Shown here in pieces: positions 7,096-16,101 of a stretch of DNA of 64,000 bases. Position numbers and translations under genes: made by a program. This DNA comes from Sphingobacteriia bacterium 24-36-13. GTDB lineage: Bacteria; Bacteroidota; Bacteroidia; Chitinophagales; Chitinophagaceae. The stretch lies in NCBI GenBank assembly GCA_002281875.1, contig NCHN01000003.1:60291-124290 (forward strand), written 5' to 3'. Below the pieces are notes generated by a model. It had not been told where the DNA came from. It was given only the letters and a program-made list of their open reading frames with translations, and made no database searches. Position 1 is the first letter of the stretch. Each line of letters opens with the position of its first letter.

Positions 7096-10000
7096 TTAAT
7101 CCAACAGCTTATAATCTTTAAAGAATTTAAGCGGTGCAGCTTCTGCTAAAGCGCGGTACTGTTTCCAGCTGCCTTCAAACAAGGCATTGGCTTTTACTAT
7201 TACGCCATTTACTGCTTCTTCTGCATAGCCCATGATGCGATTTTCTTGTTCGCCTGGCATAGTGGTTTTACCCATCACTACCTGGCGAGCTTCGCCTAAA
7301 ATACCATTCACGGTTTCTTGAGGAATATTGCCGTAGCCTTGCTTTAACTGTGGTTTGCCATTCAGCATTTCGCGGATTTCCTTTAATGCATCTGCAACTG
7401 GCTTAGCCGCTTTGCGAATGGTATCAGCAGCTTTACGATCCATGTTCGCATAACCTGCTTCTACTTTTTTCATGATCTCATCCACTTCAGTTAAGCGATC
7501 ATTTAAGGCAGTTAATTTTACAATTGATTTTTCCATTCTTGCATTAGCTGCTCTAATAGCATTTCTTACTGCTAAAGGTGTTGGTGCATTGGGATCATCA
7601 TTCACCACTACCATGGTACTGTCTTTGAGGTCTCTGCCCAAACTCATCACAACTTTATAGGTTCCTGGGTCAACTGGTAGACCGCCTGGCTCATTACCAC
7701 CACCACCTGCTCCACCAAAACGGCCACCGCCGCCACCGCCTCTTCCACCACCACCAGCTTGACGAATACCACGTCCTTCCATTCCCCAATAATATTTATT
7801 GAAGCCAGAATCTGCGCGGGTTCTGAGGTTTCTTACATTCACTCCATTCGCATTGTAAATGGCAATTTGCAAGGTGTCTGAAATTTTATTCTTTCCAGTA
7901 TCTGCTGCAGTTTTGTTTACAAAGAAAGTTAAAGGCGCACCTGTTCTTTTATTCTCCCCTTCATAAGTACCATAAGTACTGTATTCAATACCAGAAGCAT
8001 TTTTCATCTTGGCTTGATAAGCTTGAGGCGCTTCAAATGCTACTAATTTTTTTGCAAAAACTTGACCTTTGTTTGCCGCTAATTTTCTCAACGGACGTAT
8101 ATCATCGAGTATCCATAGAGCACGACCAAAAGTTGCAATCACTAAATCGGCTTCTCTTTCTTGAATGGCCATATCATAAGTTGACACAGAAGGATAACCA
8201 TTTTTGAATTGTTGAAAATTAACACCATTGTCTAAGCTGATGAATAATCCTTGCTCAGTTCCTACAAAAATTAAATTGGGTTCTACTGGATCTTGAATCA
8301 CACACAATGCATACCCCACAACTTTTTTCTCATCCACCATTCTTGTCCAAGTTTTTCCATAGTCAGCTGTTCTATAAACAAATGGACGCATTTCGCCTCT
8401 TCTATAATCGTTCACAATTACAAAAGCTTCTCCGCCATTGTGCTTAGACGCTTTAATTTGTGGAACCCATGCTCCTAAAGGCATTCCTGGTAATTTGCCC
8501 CTGAAATTGGTCCAAGTTTTTCCGCCATCTCTGGTTAATTGTACATTGCCATCATCGGTACCTACCCAAATAACACCTTGTTCTTTTGGTGATGGTTCAA
8601 TGGTTAAAATAGTACAATGGTTTTCTGCACCTGTGATGTCTACAGAAATTCCGCCGTTATTACTTTGATCAATTTTTGCAGAATCATTGGTAGTAAGGTC
8701 TCCTGAAATTTGTTCCCAAGCTGCGCCTTTATTGGTGCTCTTATTTACAAACTGACTTCCATAATAAATAGTGGCTTTATCAAATGGGTCTTGTGCAATC
8801 GCTGCATTCCAGTTGAAACGCTGTTTAACTGATTTGCTAGGACGTGGAGGACGAATGCTCCATTGTTCTCCAGTAGCAATATTATAACGAGATACATTTC
8901 CTCCTTGGCTCATGGTGTACACCCAATTAGGATCTTCTGCATCTGGCATTACATCAAATCCATCTCCACCACTCACTCCTTGCCAAAATGCATTTCTGAT
9001 TCCAGATCTTCTCCAAACATAGGCTGGACCATGCCAGCTACCGTTATCTTGCAAACCGCCCATTACATTGTAAGGAATTTGATTGTCTACATTCACGTGA
9101 TAGTATTGTCCTAATGGTAGTTTTTCATCGAACTGCCAGGTCTTACCACGGTCGCGTGTAATACCAATACCACCATCGTTTCCATCAATAATAAAATTAG
9201 CATCATAAGGATGAATCCACCATGCATGGTGATCAGGATGTATACCACTGTATGGAATCACTGGCTTCCAAGTTTTACCTGCATCATCACTTACATTAAT
9301 TACCTGATTGATATTGTAAATTCTATTTTCGTTTTTAGTATCTACTGCGATGTCTTGAAAATAAAATGCACGGTTGGTTACCACTGCAGGATCACTGTTT
9401 ACTAACTCCCATTTAAATCCTCCATCATCAGATTTGTACAAACCATTTTTAGTGGCTTCTACTAATGCATAAACGCGGTTTGGATCGGTACGAGCAATGC
9501 TGATTCCGATACGACCATAATCCCCCTCGGGCAAACCATGCTCCTTACCCAATTTGGTAAAAGATTTGCCACCATCCATGGTCATATAAAAACCACTTCC
9601 ACTACCACCACCTTTTAAACTCCAAGGTGTTCTTTTGTGCTCATACATATTCACAAACAACTTATTGGGATTAGCAGGATCCATCACCATATCACCTACT
9701 CCACTATTTTGGTTGGTGTATAAAATTTGTTTCCAAGTGTCTCCACCATCAGTGGTTTTATATACGCCTCTTTCAGCATGATCTGCAAATGGATTACCCA
9801 TTGCACCTACATATACTACATCTGGATTAGTTGGGTCTATAATAATGCGATGGATATTGCGCGTCTTTTCTAAACCCATGCGCTTCCATGTTTTTCCGCC
9901 ATCTAAACTTTTATAAATACCTTCTCCTAAACTGATTGAGTTACGTGGGTTTCCTTCTCCTGTTCCTGCCCAAACCACACTGGGATTGGATTGTACCAAA

Positions 10001-10278
10001 GAAATGGCTCCAATATTTTGTATGGGTTGTTCATCAAAAATGGGCGTCCAAGATGCACCCCCATTCTCAGTTTTCCAAACACCACCACTGGCTGTTCCTA
10101 AAAAGATAATATTAGGATTGGTCCAAACTGCATCAATTGCAGTTACACGACCACTCATTCCTGCAGGCCCAATATTTCGGGGCTTCATGCTTTTAAAATG
10201 CTTGGATAAATCTACCTGTTGCGCATACAAACTGCATACAGCAGTAATTGCTACAAAGGCCAAGAGTAATTTTCTCAT
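7096..10278 (-). CDS. secreted Asp-box (VPS10/sialidase-like) beta-propeller protein, copy 1
   Basis: A 1060-residue exported protein usually annotated in Bacteroidota as glycosyl hydrolase or VPS10/sortilin-like. The ATG at 10278 gives signal peptide MRKLLLAFVAITAVCSLYA; a longer frame upstream lacks a signal and was not used. Asp-box propeller motifs recur: TENGGASW, SLDGGKTW, TTDGGDTW, TMDGGKSF, SDDGGFKW, SDDAGKTW, TRDGGKTW, TADYGKTW. An Ig-like segment follows (ADSGFNKYYWGMEGRG). Residues about 839-865 are an almost pure glycine/arginine tract absent from the paralogue at 57160. The C-terminal 150 residues are helical. Asp-boxes are structural and do not prove glycosidase activity; the family is often thought to bind or process peptides or glycans at the surface. 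It is divergent from the 10343 gene, with 64 bases between. Confidence 0.82.
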   Translation of the reverse strand: MRKLLLAFVAITAVCSLYAQQVDLSKHFKSMKPRNIGPAGMSGRVTAIDAVWTNPNIIFLGTASGGVWKTENGGASWTPIFDEQPIQNIGAISLVQSNPSVVWAGTGEGNPRNSISLGEGIYKSLDGGKTWKRMGLEKTRNIHRIIIDPTNPDVVYVGAMGNPFADHAERGVYKTTDGGDTWKQILYTNQNSGVGDMVMDPANPNKLFVNMYEHKRTPWSLKGGGSGSGFYMTMDGGKSFTKLGKEHGLPEGDYGRIGISIARTDPNRVYALVEATKNGLYKSDDGGFKWELVNSDPAVVTNRAFYFQDIAVDTKNENRIYNINQVINVSDDAGKTWKPVIPYSGIHPDHHAWWIHPYDANFIIDGNDGGIGITRDRGKTWQFDEKLPLGQYYHVNVDNQIPYNVMGGLQDNGSWHGPAYVWRRSGIRNAFWQGVSGGDGFDVMPDAEDPNWVYTMSQGGNVSRYNIATGEQWSIRPPRPSKSVKQRFNWNAAIAQDPFDKATIYYGSQFVNKSTNKGAAWEQISGDLTTNDSAKIDQSNNGGISVDITGAENHCTILTIEPSPKEQGVIWVGTDDGNVQLTRDGGKTWTNFRGKLPGMPLGAWVPQIKASKHNGGEAFVIVNDYRRGEMRPFVYRTADYGKTWTRMVDEKKVVGYALCVIQDPVEPNLIFVGTEQGLFISLDNGVNFQQFKNGYPSVSTYDMAIQEREADLVIATFGRALWILDDIRPLRKLAANKGQVFAKKLVAFEAPQAYQAKMKNASGIEYSTYGTYEGENKRTGAPLTFFVNKTAADTGKNKISDTLQIAIYNANGVNVRNLRTRADSGFNKYYWGMEGRGIRQAGGGGRGGGGGGRFGGAGGGGNEPGGLPVDPGTYKVVMSLGRDLKDSTMVVVNDDPNAPTPLAVRNAIRAANARMEKSIVKLTALNDRLTEVDEIMKKVEAGYANMDRKAADTIRKAAKPVADALKEIREMLNGKPQLKQGYGNIPQETVNGILGEARQVVMGKTTMPGEQENRIMGYAEEAVNGVIVKANALFEGSWKQYRALAEAAPLKFFKDYKLLD

Positions 10279-10342
10279 ATTCAAGTTTAGTTTTAAGAAC
10301 GGGTAATTTCTGAAATAAAGACCCAATTGCCAAAAACTAAGG

Positions 10343-11647
10343 ATGAGTGGCTTATATTTATCGGTAGAAACAACGCCATTGAAAAACAATTTATCAGTAC
10401 CACAAAGCAGCTTTAAAATAGGCTTATACGCTGCTATTGTAGCGTTTCTTACTTATACCATGATTTTTGGATTTCGCAAATCCTTTACAGTATGCACTTT
10501 CGACGGAATGGCTTATTGGGGATTGGGTTATAAAACCTTATTGGTGTTGAGCCAGATGATGGGTTATTTAATGGCGAAATTTTATGGCATCAAATTTATT
10601 TCTGAATTAAAAAGATTGGGCCGAGATAAAATTGTGTTGGTCTTGGTAGGCATTGCATGGTTGGCTTGGTTATTATTTGCCCTGGTACCTGCACCTTATA
10701 ATATTGTATTTCTTTTCATTAATGGATTTCCGTTGGGCATGTTATGGGGCGTTATTTTCTCTTATATAGAGGGAAGGAAAACCACTGATTTTATTGGTGC
10801 AGCACTAGCAGTGAGTTTTATTTTTTCATCTGGATTTGTGAAGTCGGTAGGTGGTTGGCTCATCATGCAATTTAATATGAGTGAGTTCTGGGTGCCTTTT
10901 GCAACAGGCTTGGTATTTGCCCTACCCTTATTGTTATTTATTTATCTGATGGAGCGGATTCCACCGCCCACACAAGAAGATATTGATTTACGCATGAACC
11001 GAACGGCGATGAATGCGGATGATCGAAAAAAATTCATCCAACATTTTTTACCAGGCATTATTGCTGCTGTATTCATTTATGCATTCGCTACCATCTTTAG
11101 AGATATCAGAGATAATTTTAGTGCAGATATGTGGAAGGAAATGGGCTACTTAAATCAACCCGCCATTTTTTCAAAAACAGAAACCCCAATCACGTTGATT
11201 ATTTTGGTGTTAATTGGGAGCATGGTGTTGATTAAAAATAGTTTCAAAGCATTTATGTTGGCGCATGTATTTATTGGATTAGGCTTTGTGGTAGCGGGTT
11301 TGAGTACCTGGTTGTTTAGCCAGGGCAGCATTGCACCCATTTGGTGGATGACATTGGTTGGGCTAGGTTTATACATGGTGTACATTCCATTCAACTCTGT
11401 TTTTTTTGAACGCATGATTGCAGCATTCAGATTCACGGGTAATGCAGGATTCTTGATTTATGTGGCAGATTCCTTTGGCTATTTAGGGAGCGTTAGTGTT
11501 CTGTTGAGCAAAGAAATTTTCAAAGTACAATTGAACTGGGTACATTTTTTTTCGAATAGTGTGATGTTATTGTCTGTTGCTGGTGTATTAATTACTAGTT
11601 ACTCCATGTATTATTTTTACCAAAAGCAAAAAGCAGTTCATGATTAG
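10343..11647 (+). CDS. DUF5690 / MFS-like membrane protein
   Basis: A 434-residue polytopic inner-membrane protein with about twelve predicted helices and short charged loops (for example FGFRKSFTVCTFDG after helix 1, YLMERIPPPTQEDIDL at the central loop). The split into two hydrophobic halves around the cytoplasmic loop at residues 205-235 fits a major-facilitator fold. The sequence matches my recollection of DUF5690, a Bacteroidota family without assigned substrate. It overlaps the start of the bestrophin gene by eight bases, so the two are translationally linked. It is divergent from the Asp-box gene. Transport is inferred from fold only. Confidence 0.7.
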   Translation: MSGLYLSVETTPLKNNLSVPQSSFKIGLYAAIVAFLTYTMIFGFRKSFTVCTFDGMAYWGLGYKTLLVLSQMMGYLMAKFYGIKFISELKRLGRDKIVLVLVGIAWLAWLLFALVPAPYNIVFLFINGFPLGMLWGVIFSYIEGRKTTDFIGAALAVSFIFSSGFVKSVGGWLIMQFNMSEFWVPFATGLVFALPLLLFIYLMERIPPPTQEDIDLRMNRTAMNADDRKKFIQHFLPGIIAAVFIYAFATIFRDIRDNFSADMWKEMGYLNQPAIFSKTETPITLIILVLIGSMVLIKNSFKAFMLAHVFIGLGFVVAGLSTWLFSQGSIAPIWWMTLVGLGLYMVYIPFNSVFFERMIAAFRFTGNAGFLIYVADSFGYLGSVSVLLSKEIFKVQLNWVHFFSNSVMLLSVAGVLITSYSMYYFYQKQKAVHD

Positions 11648-12521
11648 TTATAATCCCAAAGATTGGTTACGATTTATTTTTCAGTTTCATAAAACGGATA
11701 CTGTAAGACAGTTATTACCATTGATTTTGGGCATGGGTGTTTTCTCTTGGGGAGTTGTGTACATCGAAATCAATTATTTACAATTGTCTAGTACCAGCTA
11801 TGCAAAAAATATCACGGTAATGCATAGTTTATTGGGCTTTGCCATTTCAATGTTATTGGTATTTAGAACCAATACGGCTTATGACCGCTGGTGGGAAGGA
11901 AGGAAATTGTGGGGTTCATTGGTAAATAATAGCCGCAATCTCGCCTTAAAAATGAACAGCCTATTACCTCATGACGACGAAAAAAATAGGAGCTTCTTCA
12001 AAAAAATTATTCCCTTGTTTGCGGTTGAATTAAAAAATCATTTGCAAAATGAAAAAACAAGATTGGCTTTAGATGCAGAACCGCACCCTGAAATTACCGG
12101 ATTTGATACGAGTAAACATATTCCAAATCAGGTAGTGGCTGTACTTTTGAATAAAGTTCATTTATTAAAAAGAGACCGGGTAATTTCTGAGTTCGAATTA
12201 TTATTTATCAATAATGAGTTGCAATCGTTCATGGATATATGCGGTGCTTGTGAAAGAATTAAGAATACGCCTATTCCTTATTCGTATAGTGCATTCATCA
12301 AGAAGTTTATCTTTTTATACATTATCACCTTGCCGCTCGGCTTCGCATTAACCTTGGGTTATTTTACCATTCCAGCTACTTTATTTATTTCCTATGTACT
12401 AGCCAGTTTAGAATTAATTGCCGAAGAAATTGAAGATCCATTTGGAAACGATGATAACGATTTGCCCATGGAAAGAATTGCCGCAAATATTAATAAAAAT
12501 GTGCAAGATATTTTAGCGTAG
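11640..12521 (+). CDS. bestrophin-family anion channel (UPF0187)
   Basis: A 293-residue member of the bestrophin family, pentameric chloride/anion or, in some bacteria, cation channels of the inner membrane. Diagnostic is the helix-2 block LVFRTNTAYDRWWEGRKLWG (about residues 77-96) with the conserved RTNxAYDRWWE sequence. Other supports are hydrophobic helices near residues 22-45 and 222-258, and the conserved acidic segment EEIEDPFGNDDNDLP near the C-terminus, equivalent to the calcium-clasp or acidic cluster of the family. The start overlaps the preceding DUF5690 gene by eight bases. Length is usual for bacterial bestrophins. Physiological ion and gating are unknown. Confidence 0.9.
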   Translation: MISYNPKDWLRFIFQFHKTDTVRQLLPLILGMGVFSWGVVYIEINYLQLSSTSYAKNITVMHSLLGFAISMLLVFRTNTAYDRWWEGRKLWGSLVNNSRNLALKMNSLLPHDDEKNRSFFKKIIPLFAVELKNHLQNEKTRLALDAEPHPEITGFDTSKHIPNQVVAVLLNKVHLLKRDRVISEFELLFINNELQSFMDICGACERIKNTPIPYSYSAFIKKFIFLYIITLPLGFALTLGYFTIPATLFISYVLASLELIAEEIEDPFGNDDNDLPMERIAANINKNVQDILA

Positions 12522-12549
12522 CATCAGTTAGGTAGCTGCAAAAAAAATA

Positions 12550-12569
12550 GGGCCGGATTACTCCGGCCC
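12550..12569 (-). terminator. Rho-independent terminator after msrB
   Basis: Perfect 8-bp GC stem GGGCCGGA (12550-12557) and TCCGGCCC (12562-12569) with a TTAC loop. On the minus strand it is followed by a long T run (complement of the A run at 12539-12547), so it ends msrB transcription. On the plus strand no T run follows, so it would only weakly serve the bestrophin gene that converges here. Confidence 0.8.
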
Positions 12570-12586
12570 CTTCATTCTCAGTCTCA

Positions 12587-13147
12587 CTATCCTTTCTTCT
12601 CGTTGTATTTTTTTTCTGCTTCAGCAGCTTTTTCAAAATCGAGTACTACCCCATTGATGCAAAATCGCAAGCCCGTTGGGGGTGGGCCATCTTCAAATAC
12701 ATGACCTAAGTGTGATTTACAACGACCACATTGAACTTCAGTTCGCTGCATGCCGTGGGTATTATCTGGCAAATAAATAATGGCACCTTTGGTGAGCGGC
12801 TCATAAAAACTCGGCCATCCACATCCACTATCAAACTTGGTATCACTCTTAAAAAGACCATTTCCGCAAACTGCGCAGTAATAAGTTCCTACTTCTTTAA
12901 AGTTTTCGAACTTACTAGTCCAAGGTCGCTCCGTGCCTTTTTCTCTGGCTATATAATATACTTCAGGAGAGAGTACTTTTTTCCATTCACTGTCTTTAAT
13001 AGTTAATTTTCCTTTTTCTCCTTTTGCAAAATAGGGGTTGTCTTTTTTGCTCATACTATCATTAACAAGTTTCTTACTTGAATTGTTCTGTGCTTGGCAG
13101 CTACTAAGGCTGAAAGCCGCTAAAAGCAAAATGGCTGTCCATTTCAT
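12587..13147 (-). CDS. msrB: peptide-methionine (R)-S-oxide reductase, lipoprotein form
   Basis: MsrB reduces methionine-R-sulfoxide in damaged proteins. The 186-residue product has a lipoprotein signal (MKWTAILLLAAFSLSSC, lipobox Cys17), so it works in the periplasm or on the outer membrane rather than in the cytosol. MsrB landmarks are all present: zinc cysteines CAVCG and CGRC, GCGWPSFYEP, HLGHVFEDGPPPTG, and the catalytic cysteine in RFCINGVVLDF (the family usually has R-Y/F-C-x-N-S; here Gly follows Asn). The short linker after the lipobox is Ser/Asn/Lys-rich. It is a single gene with its own terminator, divergent from adk. It needs a reductant from the envelope thioredoxin system; a TlpA-like protein is encoded at 40151-41641 but no link is shown. 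Confidence 0.93.
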   Translation of the reverse strand: MKWTAILLLAAFSLSSCQAQNNSSKKLVNDSMSKKDNPYFAKGEKGKLTIKDSEWKKVLSPEVYYIAREKGTERPWTSKFENFKEVGTYYCAVCGNGLFKSDTKFDSGCGWPSFYEPLTKGAIIYLPDNTHGMQRTEVQCGRCKSHLGHVFEDGPPPTGLRFCINGVVLDFEKAAEAEKKYNEKKG

Positions 13148-13293
13148 ATTTGGGAATGTTTAATTAGTTGAATCTACGTACATAAGACAGTTTAGGTTTG
13201 TACTTGTTTAGCCCAAACGCCAAAAATTTAGCCAAAACCCTTGTTTTTGATGGATGGAGCTCATTTGTTAAAGGATTTTTAACAAGCCCTTTG

Positions 13294-13301
13294 TATATTT
13301 G
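13294..13301 (+). promoter_or_regulatory. -7 box upstream of adk
   Basis: TATATTTG is a perfect match to the Bacteroidota primary-sigma -7 consensus TAnnTTTG. It ends 25 bases before the adk ATG. A TTTG at 13264-13267 lies 26 bases upstream, longer than the usual spacing to a -33 element, so only the -7 part is called. Confidence 0.5.
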
Positions 13302-13326
13302 TAGCTCAAGCAAGCATCGAACCTAC

Positions 13327-13905
13327 ATGTTTAATATTATTTTATTCGGTCCTCCCGGAAGTGGTAAAGGAACGCAAAGTGAGAAATTAATTGAAAAATA
13401 TGGCTTAAAGCATTTGTCTACTGGAGATTTACTCCGTAGTGAAATTGCACGTCAAACTCCACTAGGATTAGAGGCAAAGAACTTGATGGACAAGGGCCAA
13501 TTGGTACCCGATGAAGTGGTAATTGGTATGATTTCTTCTGCTTTGGAAGCCAATCCGGACGCAAAAGGCTTTTTATTTGATGGGTTCCCTAGAACCACTG
13601 CTCAAAGTGAAGCTTTAGATAAGTTATTAAAGCTCAAACAAACCGAGATAGGGGTTTTATTGGCCATGGAGGTATCTGAGGAGGAATTAGTGAAGCGTTT
13701 ACTAAACCGAGGATTAACCAGTGGAAGAAGCGATGATACCAATGAAACTGTTATTAGAGCCCGTATTGTAGAATATAAAGACAAAACAACAGTGGTTGCC
13801 AACTACTATAGTCAATTTGATAAAGTAGTCACGATTAAGGGGGAAGGCACTGTTGAAGAAATTTTTTCTGCTCTTTGCAGCGAAATCGATAAAAGACTGT
13901 CTTAA
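13327..13905 (+). CDS. adk: adenylate kinase
   Basis: Converts ATP + AMP to 2 ADP in the cytoplasm. The ATG at 13327 gives MFNIILFGPPGSGKGTQSEK with the P-loop GPPGSGKG at residues 8-15; a longer upstream frame is non-coding in appearance. AMP-binding features follow: STGDLLR, and GFPRTTAQSEAL. At 192 residues this is the short form: the LID is a compact loop RGLTSGRSDDTNE with no zinc-binding cysteines, and the arginines of RARIVEY are conserved. It is a single gene with a -7 box and a strong terminator. Confidence 0.96.
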   Translation: MFNIILFGPPGSGKGTQSEKLIEKYGLKHLSTGDLLRSEIARQTPLGLEAKNLMDKGQLVPDEVVIGMISSALEANPDAKGFLFDGFPRTTAQSEALDKLLKLKQTEIGVLLAMEVSEEELVKRLLNRGLTSGRSDDTNETVIRARIVEYKDKTTVVANYYSQFDKVVTIKGEGTVEEIFSALCSEIDKRLS

Positions 13906-13949
13906 CTAATAGAACTGTTAAAGTTTTTTGACCAATAACCAACTGCTAT

Positions 13950-13982
13950 ACCCGTCCCGATATAATCGGGACGGGTTTTTTT
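13950..13982 (+). terminator. Rho-independent terminator after adk
   Basis: Perfect 11-bp stem ACCCGTCCCGA (13950-13960) with TCGGGACGGGT (13966-13976), loop TATAA, followed directly by seven T residues. It is a strong intrinsic terminator 45 bases past the adk stop. Confidence 0.92.
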
Positions 13983-14010
13983 ATGCCTTTTTAATAAAGC
14001 TATCAATCGT

Positions 14011-14018
14011 TAGCTTTG
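14011..14018 (+). promoter_or_regulatory. -7 box upstream of paaZ
   Basis: TAGCTTTG is a perfect TAnnTTTG match, 21 bases before the paaZ ATG and just after the adk terminator. No clear -33 TTTG is seen at normal spacing. Confidence 0.5.
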
Positions 14019-14039
14019 TGCCGAAACGAACCAGACCAT

Positions 14040-16091
14040 ATGTATACTGTAGAAAACTTTTTAATGGGCCAATGGGTAAAAGGAGAAGGAGATGGCCAAT
14101 TATTGTATAATGCCGTAACAGGCGAACCAATTGCCAATGCCACTTCAAAAGGGTTGGATTTTGCAGCTGCTCTTCATTATGCTAGAACCAAGGGTAATCC
14201 AGCGCTAAGAAAAATGAGTTTTCACGAAAGAGGGTTAATGTTAAGGGCATTGGCCATTTACTTAAGGGAACATTTGGAAGAGTTATATAATATCAGTTAT
14301 CAAACAGGAGCTACTAAAGCAGATAGCTGGGTAGATATAGAAGGCGGTATTGGAAATTTATTCTCTTATGCTTCACTAAGAAGAAAATTACCAGACACGC
14401 CTTATTGTTTAGATGGAGAACACCATCCTTTAGGAAAAGCCAATACATTTATGGGGCATCACTTACTCATTCCGAAAGAAGGGGTGGCCATACATATTAA
14501 TGCATTCAACTTCCCCGTATGGGGAATGTTAGAAAAAATAGCCGTGAATTTATTGGCCGGTGTACCTGCCATCGTAAAACCTGCAACGGTCACTTCTTAT
14601 TTAACAGAAGCCGTAGTAAAAAAAATCATTGCTGCTGGTATTTTGCCAGATGGCGCATTGCAATTGATTTGTGGCAGTGCGGGTGATTTATTGGACCATG
14701 TTCAATCTCAAGATGTAGTCACATTCACTGGATCTGCTACTACAGGGTTGCTATTAAAATCAGGCAAAAAAATATTAGGAGAAAATGTTCCTTTTACTAT
14801 GGAGGCAGATTCATTGAACTGCATCGTATTAGGTGAAGACGTTACTCCAGCAATGCCTGAATGGGATATTTTCATTAAAGAAGTAAGAAGAGAAATCACT
14901 ACCAAATCAGGACAACGCTGTACAGCAGTTAGAAGAATTTTTGTTCCTGAAAATAAACTAGAGGATGTACAAAAAGCATTGAGTGCAGCCCTTGCACAAA
15001 ATATTATTGGCAATCCTTTGAATCCAAAAGTAAGAATGGGTTCATTGGCAGGAGAAACACAACGCAACGAAGTAAAAGCGCAAGTAAACAAATTATTGGA
15101 GACTTCAAGTATTTTATACGGTTCATTAGATTCTGTAGAAGTATTAGATGCAGACCCCATTAAAGGAGCATTTGTAAGTCCTTTACTATTGTTGAACGAA
15201 AATCCATTTGGGAATTCAAGCGTACACGAAATAGAAGCATTTGGACCAGTAGCTACCTTGATGCCATACAAGCATACGGAAGAAGCGATTTCATTAGCTA
15301 AATTAGGAAAGGGCTCATTGGTGAGCAGCATTGTAACTGCTGACGCAAAAATTGCTACAGATTATGTAATAGGTGCAGGTAATTATCACGGTAGAATTTT
15401 AGTGCTAAATGAACAGTGTGCCAAAGAAAGTACTGGGCATGGATCTCCATTGCCTTTATTGGTGCATGGTGGTCCTGGAAGAGCAGGAGGCGGAGAAGAA
15501 ATGGGGGGATTAAGGGGCGTTAAACATTATATGCAGCGAGTAGCGGTTCAGGGCTCACCAGATATGATCACCGCCATCAGCAAAGTATATCAACCTGGTG
15601 CAACTGGAAATACCCCAACTATCCATCCATTCAAAAAGTACTTTGAAGAACTAGTCATTGGCGATCAATTAATCACCGAGAAAAGATTAATTACTGCGGA
15701 AGACATCAATGCATTTGCCGATTTAAGTGGCGATCATTTTTATGCGCATTTAGAAAACACCGATTTCAATGGCACAATGTTTGAGAAACAAGTAGCACAT
15801 GGTTATTTAATTATGAGTATGGCTGCTGGTTTATTTGTAGACAGCTACGAAAAAAACCCTGTTCTCTTAAATTATGGTATTGATGAATTGCGTTTTACTA
15901 AACCGGTTTATCCTGGAAGTGAAATGCATATTCGATTTACTTGCAAAGAAAAAATAAGGCAAGAAAAAAAAGAACCAACCGATATTGATAAAGGAATTGT
16001 AAAATGGTTGGTAGAAATGATTGATGAAACCAATGAATTAACAGGAATAGCAACTATCTTAACCATGGTTGCTAAAAAACCAATACAATAA
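14040..16091 (+). CDS. paaZ: bifunctional aldehyde dehydrogenase / MaoC hydratase PaaZ
   Basis: PaaZ-type fusion of 683 residues. In phenylacetate breakdown the C-terminal MaoC domain opens the oxepin-CoA ring and the N-terminal NADP aldehyde dehydrogenase oxidises the resulting semialdehyde. The dehydrogenase spans about residues 1-525: NAFNFPVWG, VKPATVTSY, FTGSATTG, general-base Glu255 in FTMEADSLN and nucleophile Cys294 in SGQRCTAVRR (matching Glu256/Cys295 of the E. coli enzyme). The MaoC domain follows (ITAEDINAFADLSGDHFYAH, then QVAHGYLIMSMAAGLF) with the Asp/His hot-dog dyad. ATG 14040 was preferred to the upstream ATG 14016 because it matches the family start MYTVENF. The rest of a paa ring-oxidation set is not in the window, so the substrate could be another CoA-thioester pathway. 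The next gene begins 10 bases downstream. Confidence 0.9.
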   Translation: MYTVENFLMGQWVKGEGDGQLLYNAVTGEPIANATSKGLDFAAALHYARTKGNPALRKMSFHERGLMLRALAIYLREHLEELYNISYQTGATKADSWVDIEGGIGNLFSYASLRRKLPDTPYCLDGEHHPLGKANTFMGHHLLIPKEGVAIHINAFNFPVWGMLEKIAVNLLAGVPAIVKPATVTSYLTEAVVKKIIAAGILPDGALQLICGSAGDLLDHVQSQDVVTFTGSATTGLLLKSGKKILGENVPFTMEADSLNCIVLGEDVTPAMPEWDIFIKEVRREITTKSGQRCTAVRRIFVPENKLEDVQKALSAALAQNIIGNPLNPKVRMGSLAGETQRNEVKAQVNKLLETSSILYGSLDSVEVLDADPIKGAFVSPLLLLNENPFGNSSVHEIEAFGPVATLMPYKHTEEAISLAKLGKGSLVSSIVTADAKIATDYVIGAGNYHGRILVLNEQCAKESTGHGSPLPLLVHGGPGRAGGGEEMGGLRGVKHYMQRVAVQGSPDMITAISKVYQPGATGNTPTIHPFKKYFEELVIGDQLITEKRLITAEDINAFADLSGDHFYAHLENTDFNGTMFEKQVAHGYLIMSMAAGLFVDSYEKNPVLLNYGIDELRFTKPVYPGSEMHIRFTCKEKIRQEKKEPTDIDKGIVKWLVEMIDETNELTGIATILTMVAKKPIQ

Positions 16092-16101
16092 AATCATTTG
16101 T

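Noticed and set aside
10279-10342. Riboswitch or long leader between the divergent Asp-box and DUF5690 genes
   Set aside because: The gap is only 64 bases with no stable stem; too short for known riboswitches.
13928-14110. 60-codon frame between adk and paaZ
   Set aside because: It runs through the adk terminator hairpin and overlaps paaZ in another frame.
14708-15331. 207-codon open frame on the minus strand inside paaZ
   Set aside because: It lies wholly antisense to a well-supported PaaZ reading frame with intact catalytic residues, and its translation has no domain.
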